Source: Methylobacterium haplocladii
GTDB lineage: Bacteria > Pseudomonadota > Alphaproteobacteria > Rhizobiales > Beijerinckiaceae
Assembly: GCF_007992175.1 (NCBI RefSeq)
Contig: NZ_BJZT01000023.1
Span: forward strand, 1-37,450
Length of the DNA: 37,450 bases
Direction of reading: 5' to 3'
Shown here: positions 8,744 to 19,178 of the stretch, piece by piece
How positions within the stretch are numbered: the stretch's first letter is position 1
How the letters are laid out: every line of letters begins with the position of its first letter
The notes under the pieces: model-generated
Database searches by the model: none
Seen by the model: only the letters and a program-made list of their open reading frames with translations
Told to the model about the DNA's origin: nothing
Position numbers and translations under genes: made by a program

Positions 8744-9931
8744 ATGGGTTCATACGCTCCCGCGAGCGAGCAGGAGGCCGCCGCGATCGTTGCGGATGCC
8801 GTCGCCCGGACGGAGCGGCTGCGTCTCGTCGGCGGGGGCACCAAGGCTGGGATCGGCCGGCCGGCGCAGGACGAGGCGACGCTCTCGGCGTCGAGCATCA
8901 CCGGCGTGACGCTCTATGAGCCGGCCGAGATGGTGGTCTCGGCCCGTGCCGGCACGCCGCTCGCCGAGGTTCAGGCGCTCTTGGCCGAGCGCGGCCAGAT
9001 GCTGCCCTTCGAGCCGATGGACCATCGCGGCCTGATGGGGTCGACCGGCGAGCCGACCTTCGGCGCCGTCGCCGCCTGCAACAATTCCGGTCCCCGCCGG
9101 ATCAATGCCGGTGCGGCCCGCGACAGCCTGATCGGCGTGCGCTTCGTCAACGGGCGTGGCCAGCCGATCAAGTCCGGCGGCCGGGTGATGAAGAACGTCA
9201 CCGGGCTCGATCTCGTGAAGCTGATGGCCGGGTCGTGGGGCACGCTCGGCCTGCTCACCGAGGTGACCTTCAAGGTGCTGCCGGTGCAGGAGCGCGTGGC
9301 GACGCTGGTGTTCCGCGGCCTCGACGATGCCCGTGCCATCCAAGCGCTGAGCGCGGCCCTCGGCTCGCCCTTCGAGCTCACCGGCGCGGCGCATCTGCCG
9401 GCCGGCCTTGGGACGAGCGAGGCGCGCACGCTGATGCGGGTCGAGGGGTTTTCGAAGTCGATCGACTATCGACTCGGCGAACTCGCGCGCCTGCTCAAGC
9501 GCTACGGCGCGCCCGAGACCGTGGACGGCGAGGCCTGCACTGCCCTCTGGCAGGGCGTGCGCGACGTCGCCCCGCTCACCGAGCCGCGCAACGCTGCGAT
9601 CTGGCGGATCTCGACGGCGCCGGTGCGCGGCGTGGCCCTCGCGCAGGCCGTCGCCCTGAGCTGCGAGGCGCGCTGGTACTACGACTGGGGCGGCGGCCTG
9701 ATCTGGCTCGCCACCGACGCCGCAGGCGATGCCGGTGCCGAAGCGATCCGCGCCGCCACCCGGGCGCATGGCGGCCACGCGACGCTGGTGCGGGCGCCCG
9801 ATGCGGTGCGTGCCGCCGTACCGGTCTTCGAGCCGCTGACCGCGCCGCTGATGCGGCTCACCGCCGGGATCAAGGCGGCGCACGACCCGGTGGGCGTGTT
9901 CAACCCGGGACGGATGTACGCGGCCGTTTGA
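8744..9931 (+). CDS. glcE: Glycolate oxidase FAD-binding subunit GlcE
   Basis: The protein has 395 residues. It is a subunit of the membrane-associated glycolate dehydrogenase (GlcDEF) that oxidises glycolate to glyoxylate. A PCMH-type FAD-binding domain covers about residues 1-180: RLVGGGTKAGIG is the pyrophosphate-binding loop, then SARAGTPLAEVQALL, GGRVMKNVTGLDLVKLMAGSWGTLG. The C-terminal part ends with HDPVGVFNPGRMY, as in GlcD/GlcE proteins. AGGAA lies four bases before the ATG. The gene is 18 bases upstream of glcF and surely co-transcribed. glcD, which normally precedes glcE, is not here: the upstream gene is a flippase. Confidence 0.93.
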   Translation: MGSYAPASEQEAAAIVADAVARTERLRLVGGGTKAGIGRPAQDEATLSASSITGVTLYEPAEMVVSARAGTPLAEVQALLAERGQMLPFEPMDHRGLMGSTGEPTFGAVAACNNSGPRRINAGAARDSLIGVRFVNGRGQPIKSGGRVMKNVTGLDLVKLMAGSWGTLGLLTEVTFKVLPVQERVATLVFRGLDDARAIQALSAALGSPFELTGAAHLPAGLGTSEARTLMRVEGFSKSIDYRLGELARLLKRYGAPETVDGEACTALWQGVRDVAPLTEPRNAAIWRISTAPVRGVALAQAVALSCEARWYYDWGGGLIWLATDAAGDAGAEAIRAATRAHGGHATLVRAPDAVRAAVPVFEPLTAPLMRLTAGIKAAHDPVGVFNPGRMYAAV

Positions 9932-9949
9932 GGCTTCAGGAACACCAGA

Positions 9950-11353
9950 GTGCAAACCAATTTCACCCTCGCCCAGCTCGCGGATCCGGCGACGAAATCC
10001 TCCGAAAAGATCCTGCGGACCTGCGTGCATTGCGGGTTCTGTACCGCGACCTGCCCGACCTACGTGCTGCTTGGGGACGAGTTGGATTCACCCCGCGGAC
10101 GAATCTACCTGATCAAGGACATGCTGGAGGGCGCCAAGGCCGCGTCCGCCGAGGTGGTCAAGCATGTCGACCGCTGCCTGTCGTGCCTGTCCTGCATGAC
10201 GACCTGCCCCTCGGGCGTGCACTACATGCACCTCGTCGACCATGCCCGCACGCATATCGAGAAGACCTACCGGCGCCCGCTGAGCGACCGGCTGCTGCGC
10301 GCGGTGCTCGCGTTCGTGCTGCCCTACCCGAACCGGTTTCGCCTGGCGCTGCTCGGGGCGAAGCTGGGGAGCCCGTTCCGCCCGCTCGTCGCGCGGTTGC
10401 CGCGGGTCGGCAACCGGCTCGCGGCGATGCTCGATCTCGCGCCGGCACAGCTGCCGAACCGCAACCCCACGGACCGGCCCGGCACCTTCCCGGCCGATCT
10501 TGCCGCCCAGGAGATCAGCGCGCTGATCCAGGAGGGCGACGACACCGCGCCGGTGACGCGCCGGGGGCGGGTCGCGCTGCTGCGCGGCTGCGCACAGAGC
10601 GTGCTGCGGCCGGACTTCAACGAGGCGGCGATCCGCCTGCTCACGCGCCACGGCGTCGAGGTCGTGCAGGCGAAGAACGAGGGCTGCTGCGGGGCGCTGA
10701 CCCATCACATGGGCAAGGAGCACTCGGCCCACGGCTTCGCCAAGCGCGCCATCGACGCCTGGATGGCCGAGATCGACGGCGAGGGCCTCGACGCGATCGT
10801 GGTGACGGCCTCGGGCTGCGGCACGACGATCAAGGATTACGGCTTCATGTTCCGCGACGACCCGGCCTATGCCGAGAAAGCCGCGCGCGTCTCGGGCCTC
10901 GCCAAGGACGTCACCGAATACGTGGCCTCAATCGGGCTGCTGCCGCCGGTGCAGGATGCCGACCTCGTCGTCGCCTATCACTCCGCCTGCTCGATGCAGC
11001 ACGGCCAGGGCATTCGCACCGAGCCCAAGACCCTGCTGAAGAAGGCCGGCTTCACCGTGAAGGACGTGCCGGAGGGGCATCTCTGCTGCGGCTCGGCCGG
11101 GACCTACAACATCCTGCAGCCCGAGATCGCGAACCGCCTGCGCGACCGCAAGGTCGCCAACATCGAGCGGATGCGGCCCGACCTCATCGCCACCGGTAAC
11201 ATCGGCTGCGTTACGCAGATCGGGAAGGGGACGGGGATTCCGATCCTGCACACAGTCGAACTGCTGGATTGGGCGACCGGCGGGCCGCGGCCGGCGGCGT
11301 TGGAGCGCCTTTCCGAACGAGAAGCCGGCGCTCTGCCGATCGCGGCCGAGTAG
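9950..11353 (+). CDS. glcF: Glycolate oxidase iron-sulfur subunit GlcF
   Basis: The protein has 467 residues from a GTG start at 9950, with a CAGGAA-type ribosome binding site (AGG at 9938-9940). Two [4Fe-4S] ferredoxin motifs are intact: C25, C28, C31, C35 (CVHCGFCTATCPT) and C76, C79, C82, C86 (CLSCLSCMTTCPS). Two CCG-domain motifs follow (EGCCGALTHH and HLCCGSAGTYN), typical of GlcF and heterodisulfide-reductase-like electron-transfer subunits. It passes electrons from glycolate oxidation to the respiratory chain. It is in an operon with glcE. In methylotrophs and other glyoxylate-handling bacteria this would feed glyoxylate metabolism (inference). Confidence 0.95.
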   Translation: MQTNFTLAQLADPATKSSEKILRTCVHCGFCTATCPTYVLLGDELDSPRGRIYLIKDMLEGAKAASAEVVKHVDRCLSCLSCMTTCPSGVHYMHLVDHARTHIEKTYRRPLSDRLLRAVLAFVLPYPNRFRLALLGAKLGSPFRPLVARLPRVGNRLAAMLDLAPAQLPNRNPTDRPGTFPADLAAQEISALIQEGDDTAPVTRRGRVALLRGCAQSVLRPDFNEAAIRLLTRHGVEVVQAKNEGCCGALTHHMGKEHSAHGFAKRAIDAWMAEIDGEGLDAIVVTASGCGTTIKDYGFMFRDDPAYAEKAARVSGLAKDVTEYVASIGLLPPVQDADLVVAYHSACSMQHGQGIRTEPKTLLKKAGFTVKDVPEGHLCCGSAGTYNILQPEIANRLRDRKVANIERMRPDLIATGNIGCVTQIGKGTGIPILHTVELLDWATGGPRPAALERLSEREAGALPIAAE

Positions 11354-11360
11354 CGGACGA

Positions 11361-11384
11361 GGACGCGTTGCTTGCGGCGCGTCC
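11361..11384. terminator. Stem-loop between convergent glcF and chemoreceptor genes
   Basis: GGACGCG (11361-11367) and CGCGTCC (11378-11384) pair perfectly around a 10-base loop, eight bases after the glcF stop and before the convergent chemoreceptor end at 11417. A weak T-containing stretch (GGTCGTTCT) follows on the plus strand. It may act as a terminator in either direction, but the tail is poor. Confidence 0.4.
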
Positions 11385-11416
11385 GGTCGTTCTGGGCTTG
11401 CGACCGGGGCTGGGCG

Positions 11417-13108
11417 TCAGGCCGCCCGCACCGTCGCGAGGAACCGTGCGACTTCCTGGTTCAGGTGCTCCGACTGGCGCGACAACTCCGAGGATGCGGC
11501 GAGGACCTGGGAGGCTGCGGCTCCGGTATCCTCGGCGGCGCGGGCGACACCCGTGATGTTGAAGGTGACCTCTCCGGTACCGGCCGCGGCTTGGGAGACG
11601 TTGCGCACGATTTCCTGCGTCGCCGCGCCCTGCTCTTCGACCGCCGCGGCGATCGACGTCGCCACGTCGTTGATCTCCCGGATGCGTCCGGCGATCCCGC
11701 CGATCGCGCCGACCGCCTGATCGGTCGAGCTCTGAATGCGGGTGATCTGGCTGCCGATCTCCTCGGTTGCCTTGGCCGTCTGCGACGCCAGTTCCTTGAC
11801 CTCGGCCGCGACGACCGCGAAGCCGCGTCCGGCCTCTCCGGCGCGCGCCGCCTCGATCGTGGCGTTGAGCGCGAGAAGGTTGGTCTGACCGGCAATGTCC
11901 GAGATCATCCGAACCACGTCGCCGATCTTGGCCGCCGCGACGCTCAGGTCCTGCACCAGTATCGCCGTCTGGTCCGCTTCGCCGACAGCCGCTCCGGCGA
12001 GTGCGGCCGAACCATCGACCTGACGGCCGATCTCCTGGACCGACGAGCCGAGTTCCTCGGCCGCGGCGGCGACCGTGTTGACGTTCGACGCGGCCTCTTC
12101 CGCCGCCGCGGCCACCGTGGTCGACTGGCTCGCGGTTTCGGTGGCCGTCGCCGTCATCGTCTGGGCGGTCGCCTGCAGCTCGGTGGAGGCCGAGGTCACC
12201 ATGCCGATGATCCCGCTCACCGCACGCTCGAAGCCATCGGCCATGTCGCGCATCGCTTTCCTGCGCTGCTCTTCGGCGCTCTTGCGGGCGAGGATGGTTT
12301 CCTCTTCCAGCGCCCTGGTGCGGATCAGGTTGTCCTTGAACACCTGGACGGCCGAAGCCATGGCGCCGATCTCGTCGTGGCGCGTCCGATAAGGCACTTC
12401 GATCGCGGCGTCGCCCTTCGCCAGAACATCCATCGTCGCGGTCATCCGGCCGATCGGGCGCGAGATACCGATCATGCCGAACGCCGCTGCGCCGACGGCT
12501 GCCGCTATGGCGAGCGCGACAGAAACGTAGGCTGCGAGAGCCGCGGCGTCCGCCGCCTCGACCGATCCTTGCGAATCCCGCGTGGCGCCATGCGCGTTAA
12601 GCGCAGCATCCCGCGTAAGAGTTTCGCGCATCGTATTATAGATGTTGACGTTTTCCGGCTTTCCCAGCAGCATTGCGGCCGCTGCGGTCTGTCCGGCCCG
12701 TGTCAGGTCGCGCATCTCGGCCGTCATATGCTCGAAGCGGCCCCAGAGAGCTGCGAACTCTTCGTACAGCGCCCGCTCCTCGGATGAGGTGATCAGCGGC
12801 TCGTAAGCCTTCCTGGCCTGCACGACTTTCGTCAGCGTGTCGTCCAACTGCGCGTTGTTCTCGGCGAATTGCGCCGGAGAACCGGAGAGCGCGATGACCC
12901 GAAGCTGCTTGATCCGAACCTCCGATATCGCCCCCTTGAGTTCGCCGACCGCCAGGACGGACGGCAGCCAGTTGATGGCTACTTCGTTCGCGTATTGCCG
13001 GATGTTGGACAGCTTGGCGAGCGAGAGCGCGCCTTGCCCCGCGGCAATGAGGGCAAGCAGGCCGAAGGCCCCGGCAAGAGCGCTCTTGATCGAGAGACGG
13101 AGGCGCAT
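11417..13108 (-). CDS. Methyl-accepting chemotaxis protein (4HB-HAMP type)
   Basis: The protein has 563 residues from ATG 13108. ATG 13117 is equally possible, and the frame is open to 13237. TM1 covers about 8-31. A periplasmic, probably four-helix-bundle sensor follows to about 189, then TM2 about 190-214, HAMP about 212-265 and a long coiled-coil signalling domain to the end. The conserved hairpin tip is clear ([21 protein letters not shown] and [15 protein letters not shown]). It ends ATVRAA, so it lacks a CheR/CheB-tethering pentapeptide such as NWETF. The ligand cannot be inferred. It is closely related over its C-terminal half to the receptor at 16877-18559. A near-CtrA box and a TTGGTTAACCAA palindrome lie about 100 bases upstream. 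Confidence 0.95.
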   Translation of the reverse strand: MRLRLSIKSALAGAFGLLALIAAGQGALSLAKLSNIRQYANEVAINWLPSVLAVGELKGAISEVRIKQLRVIALSGSPAQFAENNAQLDDTLTKVVQARKAYEPLITSSEERALYEEFAALWGRFEHMTAEMRDLTRAGQTAAAAMLLGKPENVNIYNTMRETLTRDAALNAHGATRDSQGSVEAADAAALAAYVSVALAIAAAVGAAAFGMIGISRPIGRMTATMDVLAKGDAAIEVPYRTRHDEIGAMASAVQVFKDNLIRTRALEEETILARKSAEEQRRKAMRDMADGFERAVSGIIGMVTSASTELQATAQTMTATATETASQSTTVAAAAEEAASNVNTVAAAAEELGSSVQEIGRQVDGSAALAGAAVGEADQTAILVQDLSVAAAKIGDVVRMISDIAGQTNLLALNATIEAARAGEAGRGFAVVAAEVKELASQTAKATEEIGSQITRIQSSTDQAVGAIGGIAGRIREINDVATSIAAAVEEQGAATQEIVRNVSQAAAGTGEVTFNITGVARAAEDTGAAASQVLAASSELSRQSEHLNQEVARFLATVRAA

Positions 13109-13208
13109 GTCAACCATTCGAGCGCTTAGGGCGACCCCGGAATGCCGGCGCGTGGCGCAATCCGGGAACCGGAAAATCATTCCGGAACGGTTCTCAGAAG
13201 ACTTCGAA

Positions 13209-13227
13209 TTGGTTAACCAAGTATAAA
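13209..13227 (-). promoter_or_regulatory. Palindrome and near-CtrA box upstream of the chemoreceptor gene
   Basis: TTGGTTAACCAA (13209-13220) is a perfect 12-base palindrome. Read on the minus strand, 13227-13213 gives TTTA-N7-TTAA followed by C, one base off the CtrA consensus TTAA-N7-TTAAC. It lies about 105 bases upstream of the chosen chemoreceptor start. Regulation by CtrA is an inference from motif similarity. Confidence 0.35.
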
Positions 13228-13322
13228 AACCGCACATAATGCGGGCTATCGAATATATCGCTACTTATGATGGGATTTTCGGCTGGGAACTGCTTCAGGT
13301 TGTGTTGGTCGGTACCCGCCGG

Positions 13323-13553
13323 CTACGGCATCCGCCGCAGCGCCGTCAGCACGAACACCCGGATCGCCGACGACAGGTTCTGCCCGCCGCGGCCCGCATC
13401 GATCGCGCCGATCAGCGCCTGGACCGACTGCCCACGCGCTACGGCGATCTCGCGCACCGCGTCCCAGAACGGCGCCTCCAGTGAGACGCTGGTGCGATGG
13501 CCTGCGATCATGACCGAGCGCTTTTTCAGGCCGCCCGGCGCGTCGTCGCTCAT
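13323..13553 (-). CDS. Ribbon-helix-helix domain protein
   Basis: The protein has 76 residues. It belongs to the RHH family found beside fumC in many alphaproteobacteria. It reads KKRSVMIAGHRTSVSLEAPFW, the beta-strand part in which alternating residues normally contact DNA. The helices follow (DAVREIAVARGQSVQALIGAID), then the conserved end NLSSAIRVFVLTALRR. Its ATG overlaps the stop of the upstream DUF4169 gene (ATGA at 13553-13550), so the two are translationally coupled. It has no antitoxin-like C-terminal extension and no toxin gene next to it. The fold predicts a DNA-binding dimer. Target and function are unknown. Confidence 0.88.
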   Translation of the reverse strand: MSDDAPGGLKKRSVMIAGHRTSVSLEAPFWDAVREIAVARGQSVQALIGAIDAGRGGQNLSSAIRVFVLTALRRMP

Positions 13554-13738
13554 GCGTCGTCGGGATTCTTGAGGCGGTGGCCTTCGAGCCGGTCGGACTC
13601 GATGGCGGCCTTCTTCTCGGCGAGCGTCTTGGCCTTCTTCGGCCGGCCGAAGACGACGCGGTTCTCGGCGGCGCGGACAGCCTTCTCGGCCTTGTCGCGC
13701 GCCTTGCGGAACTGGTTGAGGTTGATGATCTCGGCCAC
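13550..13738 (-). CDS. DUF4169 family small protein
   Basis: The protein has 62 residues from a GTG start at 13738, chosen because GGAGG lies ten bases before it and because the family begins exactly there with (M)AEIINLNQFRKARDKAEK. The rest is a highly charged, probably helical protein with the conserved pieces AAENRVVFGRPKKAK and the ending LEGHRLKN. No catalytic motif or membrane segment is present. It is the middle gene of fumC-DUF4169-RHH, 60 bases after fumC and overlapping the RHH gene by four bases. Function unknown. The conserved pairing with a DNA-binding RHH protein suggests they work together (inference). Confidence 0.85.
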   Translation of the reverse strand: MAEIINLNQFRKARDKAEKAVRAAENRVVFGRPKKAKTLAEKKAAIESDRLEGHRLKNPDDA

Positions 13739-13798
13739 GGCGAAACATCCTCCGACCGGACCCGGCGAGCCCAACCCGCCGGATCATGGATCATGCGT

Positions 13799-15214
<1,416 letters not shown>

Positions 15215-15245
15215 GGCCTCTTCGTTGGCGTCTTCGCGCTCCTAC

Positions 15246-15254
15246 TTAACCAAG
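15246..15254 (-). promoter_or_regulatory. CTTGGTTAA motif upstream of fumC
   Basis: The minus-strand 9-mer CTTGGTTAA lies about 32 bases before the fumC start, inside the 89-base fumC/P450 divergent region. The same 9-mer occurs upstream of both chemoreceptor genes (13221-13213 minus, 18599-18607 plus). It is AT-rich for this GC-rich sequence. A regulatory role is speculative. Confidence 0.25.
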
Positions 15255-15303
15255 GAGGCAGCGGAGTGCGATTCCGCCGCCGACCCATTTCTGAGGAGAG
15301 ACG

Positions 15304-16707
15304 ATGCCGCCGGACACCGTCCTCTCGCGTGAGACTGCGCCCTTTCGCTTCCGCCCCGTGGTGCCGAAGCCGCGCACCGAGGATCTCGGCCTGTTCGCGT
15401 TCCTCAAGGCCGCGCGAAAAAACCCGATCACCACCTGGATGCGTGCGCATTTCGAGCAGCCGGTGGTGGCCGCCGACGGTGTGATGGGGCGGATCACGGT
15501 GGTGAGCGACCCGGCCCTGATCCGCTACCTCTACGTCGACAACGCGAAGAACTATCGCAAGGACGACCTCCAGCGCCGCATCCTGGCACCTGGCCTCGGT
15601 AACGGCCTGCTCTCGGCCGAGGGCGACGAATGGCGCAACCAGCGCCGCACCATCGCGCCGATCTTTTCCCCTCGCCACGTCATGAGCTTTGCGGAACCGA
15701 TGAATCTCGCCGGCGCCCGCGTCGCCCGCCGGCTCGCCCGGCGTGACGGCGCGCACATTGAGGCGGCGAACGAGATGACGCGCGTCTCCCTCGACGTCCT
15801 GGAGCGCACGATCTTCACCCAGGGGCTGAAGCGTGATCCCGACGCGGTCGGTCGCGCCATCACCCGCTTCCTGGAGGCGATCGGGCCGATCGATCCGCTC
15901 GACGTGTTCGGCGTGCCCGGCTTCGTACCCCGCATCGGCCGGCTGCGGGCGCGTCCGGCCGGGCGGTTCTTCGAAGAGGTGGTGGGCGAGCTGATCGCGC
16001 GCCGCCGCGCGCTGACCGGGACGGGCGCAGAGGCGCCGCACGATCTACTCACGTTGCTCCTCACCGCGAGCGATCCCGAGACCGGCAACGGCCTCACCGA
16101 TCTCGAAGTGAAGGCCAACATCGTCACCTTCATCGCCGCCGGGCACGAGACGACCGCCAATGCCCTGACCTGGGCGCTGTACTGCCTCTCGCAGGACGAC
16201 GCCTCGCGGGAACGCCTGGAGGCGGAAGCCGATGCCGCCGTCGGCGAAGACGGCCATTTCGCCCTGAAGAACTTGCCCTTCGCCAAAGCGGTGGTGGAAG
16301 AGACGATGCGGCTGTTTCCGCCGGTGCCGTTCATGAGCCGGCAGGCGATCCGCGAGGACCGAATCGGACGGGTCAAGATCCCGAAGAACTCCACCGTCAT
16401 GGTTGCGCCTTGGGTGCTCCATCGTCACCGGACGCTCTGGGACGATCCCGACGCCTTCATCCCCGAGCGCTTCCTGCCCGAAAACCGCGAAACGATTTCG
16501 CGCTTCGCCTACCTGCCGTTCGGCGCGGGGCCGCGGGTCTGCATCGGCCAGAGCTTTTCGCTGCAGGAGGCGACTCTCGTGCTGACGCACATCGCCCGTG
16601 CCGTCCGCCTCGACCTCGCTGCCGGCCATCCGCCGGTGGTGCCGCTGCACCGGGTCACGCTACGGCCGGAGGATGGGGTGCGGATGATGGTGCGGCGGCG
16701 GTCTTGA
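15304..16707 (+). CDS. Cytochrome P450
   Basis: The protein has 467 residues: a heme-thiolate monooxygenase that inserts oxygen into an organic substrate. The I-helix oxygen-activation motif AGHETT (about 278-283), the K-helix EETMR (about 331-335) and the heme loop FGAGPRVCIG with the axial cysteine near residue 412 are all intact. There is no N-terminal membrane anchor, so it is probably soluble. The motif style (AGHETTANALTW, PERFLPEN) resembles the fatty-acid-hydroxylase-like branch (CYP102/CYP4/CYP110-like) more than camphor-type P450s, but this is only an impression. No ferredoxin or reductase is adjacent, so redox partners are elsewhere. A strong GAGGAGAG ribosome binding site precedes the ATG. 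It is divergent from fumC. Confidence 0.95.
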   Translation: MPPDTVLSRETAPFRFRPVVPKPRTEDLGLFAFLKAARKNPITTWMRAHFEQPVVAADGVMGRITVVSDPALIRYLYVDNAKNYRKDDLQRRILAPGLGNGLLSAEGDEWRNQRRTIAPIFSPRHVMSFAEPMNLAGARVARRLARRDGAHIEAANEMTRVSLDVLERTIFTQGLKRDPDAVGRAITRFLEAIGPIDPLDVFGVPGFVPRIGRLRARPAGRFFEEVVGELIARRRALTGTGAEAPHDLLTLLLTASDPETGNGLTDLEVKANIVTFIAAGHETTANALTWALYCLSQDDASRERLEAEADAAVGEDGHFALKNLPFAKAVVEETMRLFPPVPFMSRQAIREDRIGRVKIPKNSTVMVAPWVLHRHRTLWDDPDAFIPERFLPENRETISRFAYLPFGAGPRVCIGQSFSLQEATLVLTHIARAVRLDLAAGHPPVVPLHRVTLRPEDGVRMMVRRRS

Positions 16708-16725
16708 GATCGCGATCGGCTTTGC

Positions 16726-16743
16726 CCGGCCGTTCGCGGCCGG
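16726..16743. terminator. Stem-loop after the P450 gene
   Basis: CCGGCCG (16726-16732) and CGGCCGG (16737-16743) form a perfect 7-bp stem with a stable TTCG loop, about 20 bases after the P450 stop, in the gap before the convergent chemoreceptor gene. No T-tract follows, so it is a candidate terminator or mRNA-end stabiliser only. Confidence 0.4.
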
Positions 16744-16876
16744 ACAGGCACCATCCATCGCGCCTCGGCGGTCATCCGATGCGCGATGGTGTGCTGCAGA
16801 TGCACCAAGTTATTGCTCTATTTCGACTTTTTCGAAAATCGTAGGTCGCATTTCGGGCCGATGGTCGCGAGTCGCC

Positions 16877-18559
16877 TCAGGCCGCCCGGACGCTTGCGAG
16901 GAAGCGATCGACCTCCGTTGCGAGGTGCTCGGACTGGCGTGACAGCTCCGAAGCCGCACCGAGCACTTGGCCCGCTGCGGCTCCGGTCTCCTCGGCCGCG
17001 CCGGCCACGCCCGCAATGTTGCTGGTGACCTCGCCGGTTCCCATGGCCGCCTGACCGACGTTGCGCACGATCTCCTGCGTTGCCGCCCCCTGCTCCTCGA
17101 CGGCTGCCGCGATCAACGTCGCCACGCCGCTGATCTCCTGGATCCTCTCGGTGATCGAACCGATCGCCGTGACCGCCTGGCCCGTCGAAGCCTGGATGCG
17201 TGCGATCTGACCCGAAATCTCGTCCGTCGCCTTTGCCGTCTGGTTGGCCAGTTCCTTCACCTCGGCGGCGACGACGGCGAAGCCGCGGCCCGCCTCGCCG
17301 GCTCTCGCCGCTTCGATCGTCGCATTGAGCGCCAGGAGGTTGGTCTGCCCGGCGATCGTCGAAATCAAGCCGACGACGTCGCCGATCCGGGATACGGCTA
17401 CGCTCAGGTCCTGGACCAGCGCGCCGGTCTGGTCCGCCTCGGAGACCGCGATCCTCGCGAGGTGAGCCGAGCCGTCGACCTGCCGTCCGATCTCGTGAAC
17501 GGACGAGCCCAATTCTTCCGCCGCAGCGGCCACGGTGTTGACGTTGCTGGCCGCTTCTTCGGCCGCGGCCGCCACCGTGGTCGATTGGCCCGCCGTCTCG
17601 CGCGCAGAGGCGGTGAGCTGCTGGGCCGTGGTTTGCAGCTCCGTGGCGGAGGCCGAGACCATGCCGACGATGCCTCCGATCGCCGCCTCGAACCCGTCGG
17701 CCATCTGGCGCATGCCGGCCTTGCGCTGCTCTTCGGCCGCCAACCGCGCCGTGGCGGTGTCGACCTCGAGCTGGCGTGTGCGGATCAGATTATCCTTGAA
17801 CACCTTCACGGCGGCGGCCATCGCGCCGATCTCGCTGCGCTCGCCGGTATAGGGCACATCGATTGCCGTGGCGCCGCCAGCCGCGACTTCGTTCATCACC
17901 TCCGTCATACGGCGGACGGGGACGGAAATCGTGAACACCAACAGGCAGCCGACACCGAGCGTCGTTGCCGCCACCGTCCCCAGCACGACGAGGATCGCCG
18001 TGCGGGCGCTTTCACCGAGAGCGACCGCCGCGGCGGCATCCTGTTTGCCGCTCGTCTCGTTGAAGGCGAGATCGGCCTTGATGGCAGCCCGCGCCGCATT
18101 GAGAGCCGGCAGCATCCCGTCGAGCAGATGAGCGCTCGCGCCCTTCGCATCGCCGCCGTTGGTACGCTGCAGGAACTCCTCGCCCATGTTCGTGTAGGCG
18201 ACCACGGTCGTTTTGACGGCGTTCCACAGCTCGGTTTCACCGGCATCGACCAGGGGCGCGTAGTCTTCCAGGTCCCGGGCGACATCGGCCATGCTTGCAC
18301 GCAGTCGCGGCAGGGATTGAGGACGACGCTCCTCGCTCGACACGAGATAGGCCAGCTGACGGCTGCGGATGGCTTCGAAATTCGTGGCGAGACGGCCGAG
18401 GATGCGCGTGGACGGCAACGCGTGGCTGCCGAGATTGTCGGTCACGCTGCTGAGCGCGGCGAGCTTGGCATAGCAGAAGCCGCCCAATCCGCAGGTGAGG
18501 ACGAACAGCACGAGCAGCGCGCTGATCAAGCGCACGCGAATGGTGAGGTTGGAAAGCAT
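16877..18559 (-). CDS. Methyl-accepting chemotaxis protein, second paralogue
   Basis: The protein has 560 residues from ATG 18559. A GTG at 18586 would add nine residues. TM1 covers about 8-30, a periplasmic helical sensor follows to about 185, TM2 covers about 186-211, then HAMP and the signalling coiled coil. The tip motif [21 protein letters not shown] is the same as in the receptor at 11417-13108. The two C-terminal halves are near-parallel over some 250 residues, while the periplasmic parts differ, so they probably sense different signals through the same Che pathway. It ends ASVRAA, again with no CheR/CheB pentapeptide. No che genes are in the window. Confidence 0.95.
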   Translation of the reverse strand: MLSNLTIRVRLISALLVLFVLTCGLGGFCYAKLAALSSVTDNLGSHALPSTRILGRLATNFEAIRSRQLAYLVSSEERRPQSLPRLRASMADVARDLEDYAPLVDAGETELWNAVKTTVVAYTNMGEEFLQRTNGGDAKGASAHLLDGMLPALNAARAAIKADLAFNETSGKQDAAAAVALGESARTAILVVLGTVAATTLGVGCLLVFTISVPVRRMTEVMNEVAAGGATAIDVPYTGERSEIGAMAAAVKVFKDNLIRTRQLEVDTATARLAAEEQRKAGMRQMADGFEAAIGGIVGMVSASATELQTTAQQLTASARETAGQSTTVAAAAEEAASNVNTVAAAAEELGSSVHEIGRQVDGSAHLARIAVSEADQTGALVQDLSVAVSRIGDVVGLISTIAGQTNLLALNATIEAARAGEAGRGFAVVAAEVKELANQTAKATDEISGQIARIQASTGQAVTAIGSITERIQEISGVATLIAAAVEEQGAATQEIVRNVGQAAMGTGEVTSNIAGVAGAAEETGAAAGQVLGAASELSRQSEHLATEVDRFLASVRAA

Positions 18560-19178
18560 TGATGGCGACCCGATGGCGATCGTCACATTGTAGACATTCT
18601 TGGTTAAAATTCCATTTGCAGAAGATGCTCCGGCCGACCGGGTATTTCAGTGGGAATGCATCTTGAACTCGAAGATTAGATGGCTTGGTAGAGGTTCGAT
18701 TTGTCCGCTGCGATCGGCTGCCCGGCTCGGGGTCGCGATGGATCGCGCAGATGGCTGGACGGCGTGCAGCCAAATCCAGCAGCGTGGTGGCGCCCGGACA
18801 ACCCGAAGGCGTGCGGAGAAAGGCCGTATGGCGTTGCTGCTCCCCACGCCGACCGTGGTTGACGCCGGGCACCCGATCTCGACGAGCGGCCCAGCCACCT
18901 GCCGGTATCGAAGGCTCCGCCCCGGATCGTCACCTCACGGACGATACGGTTGCCGGCTAAAACGATCGGCCCACGCCTGTCTTGGAGAGCGCCGCGACGC
19001 CTTCCAGGGCTGAAAGCACGACGTCGGTTGATGGCCGCGGGATCGCTTCGCCTGCCTGCAAGGCGCGTATTCTCCGGCAGGGGGGACGATCCGACGCGCG
19101 ATCAGATCGGCAGGAGACGGAATCGGAACTGGCGACCGGACGACGCTCGGTCCGTGCGGGGTCCCGTCGTTCCGCCGC
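18560..19178. other. Gene-poor stretch between chemoreceptor and sspB-like gene
   Basis: About 620 bases with open frames on both strands but none with recognisable protein character, a good ribosome binding site or conserved family motifs. The part nearest the chemoreceptor (18590-18690) is clearly more AT-rich than its surroundings and probably holds that gene's promoter, including CTTGGTTAA at 18599-18607. I see no tRNA, terminator-like hairpin with T-tract, or repeat. It might hold a small RNA or a degraded gene, but nothing in it can be named. Confidence 0.5.

Noticed and set aside
7325..9931. Apparent 868-residue fusion upstream of GlcE
   Set aside because: The first ~470 codons are an out-of-frame reading of the flippase gene. 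GlcE starts at 8744 with its own ribosome binding site.
13323..13738. Toxin-antitoxin system (RHH antitoxin with a small partner)
   Set aside because: The partner is a DUF4169 protein without toxin-fold motifs, and the RHH gene is the second of the pair in a fumC operon. The order and families do not fit a known toxin-antitoxin module.
16967..18562. 531-codon plus-strand open frame across the second chemoreceptor gene
   Set aside because: Antisense of conserved chemoreceptor codons. Its composition (Arg, Gly, His rich) has no protein-family character.
18685..18960. Possible small gene in the gap upstream of the chemoreceptor
   Set aside because: No ribosome binding site and no recognisable motifs. 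Composition is like random GC-rich translation.
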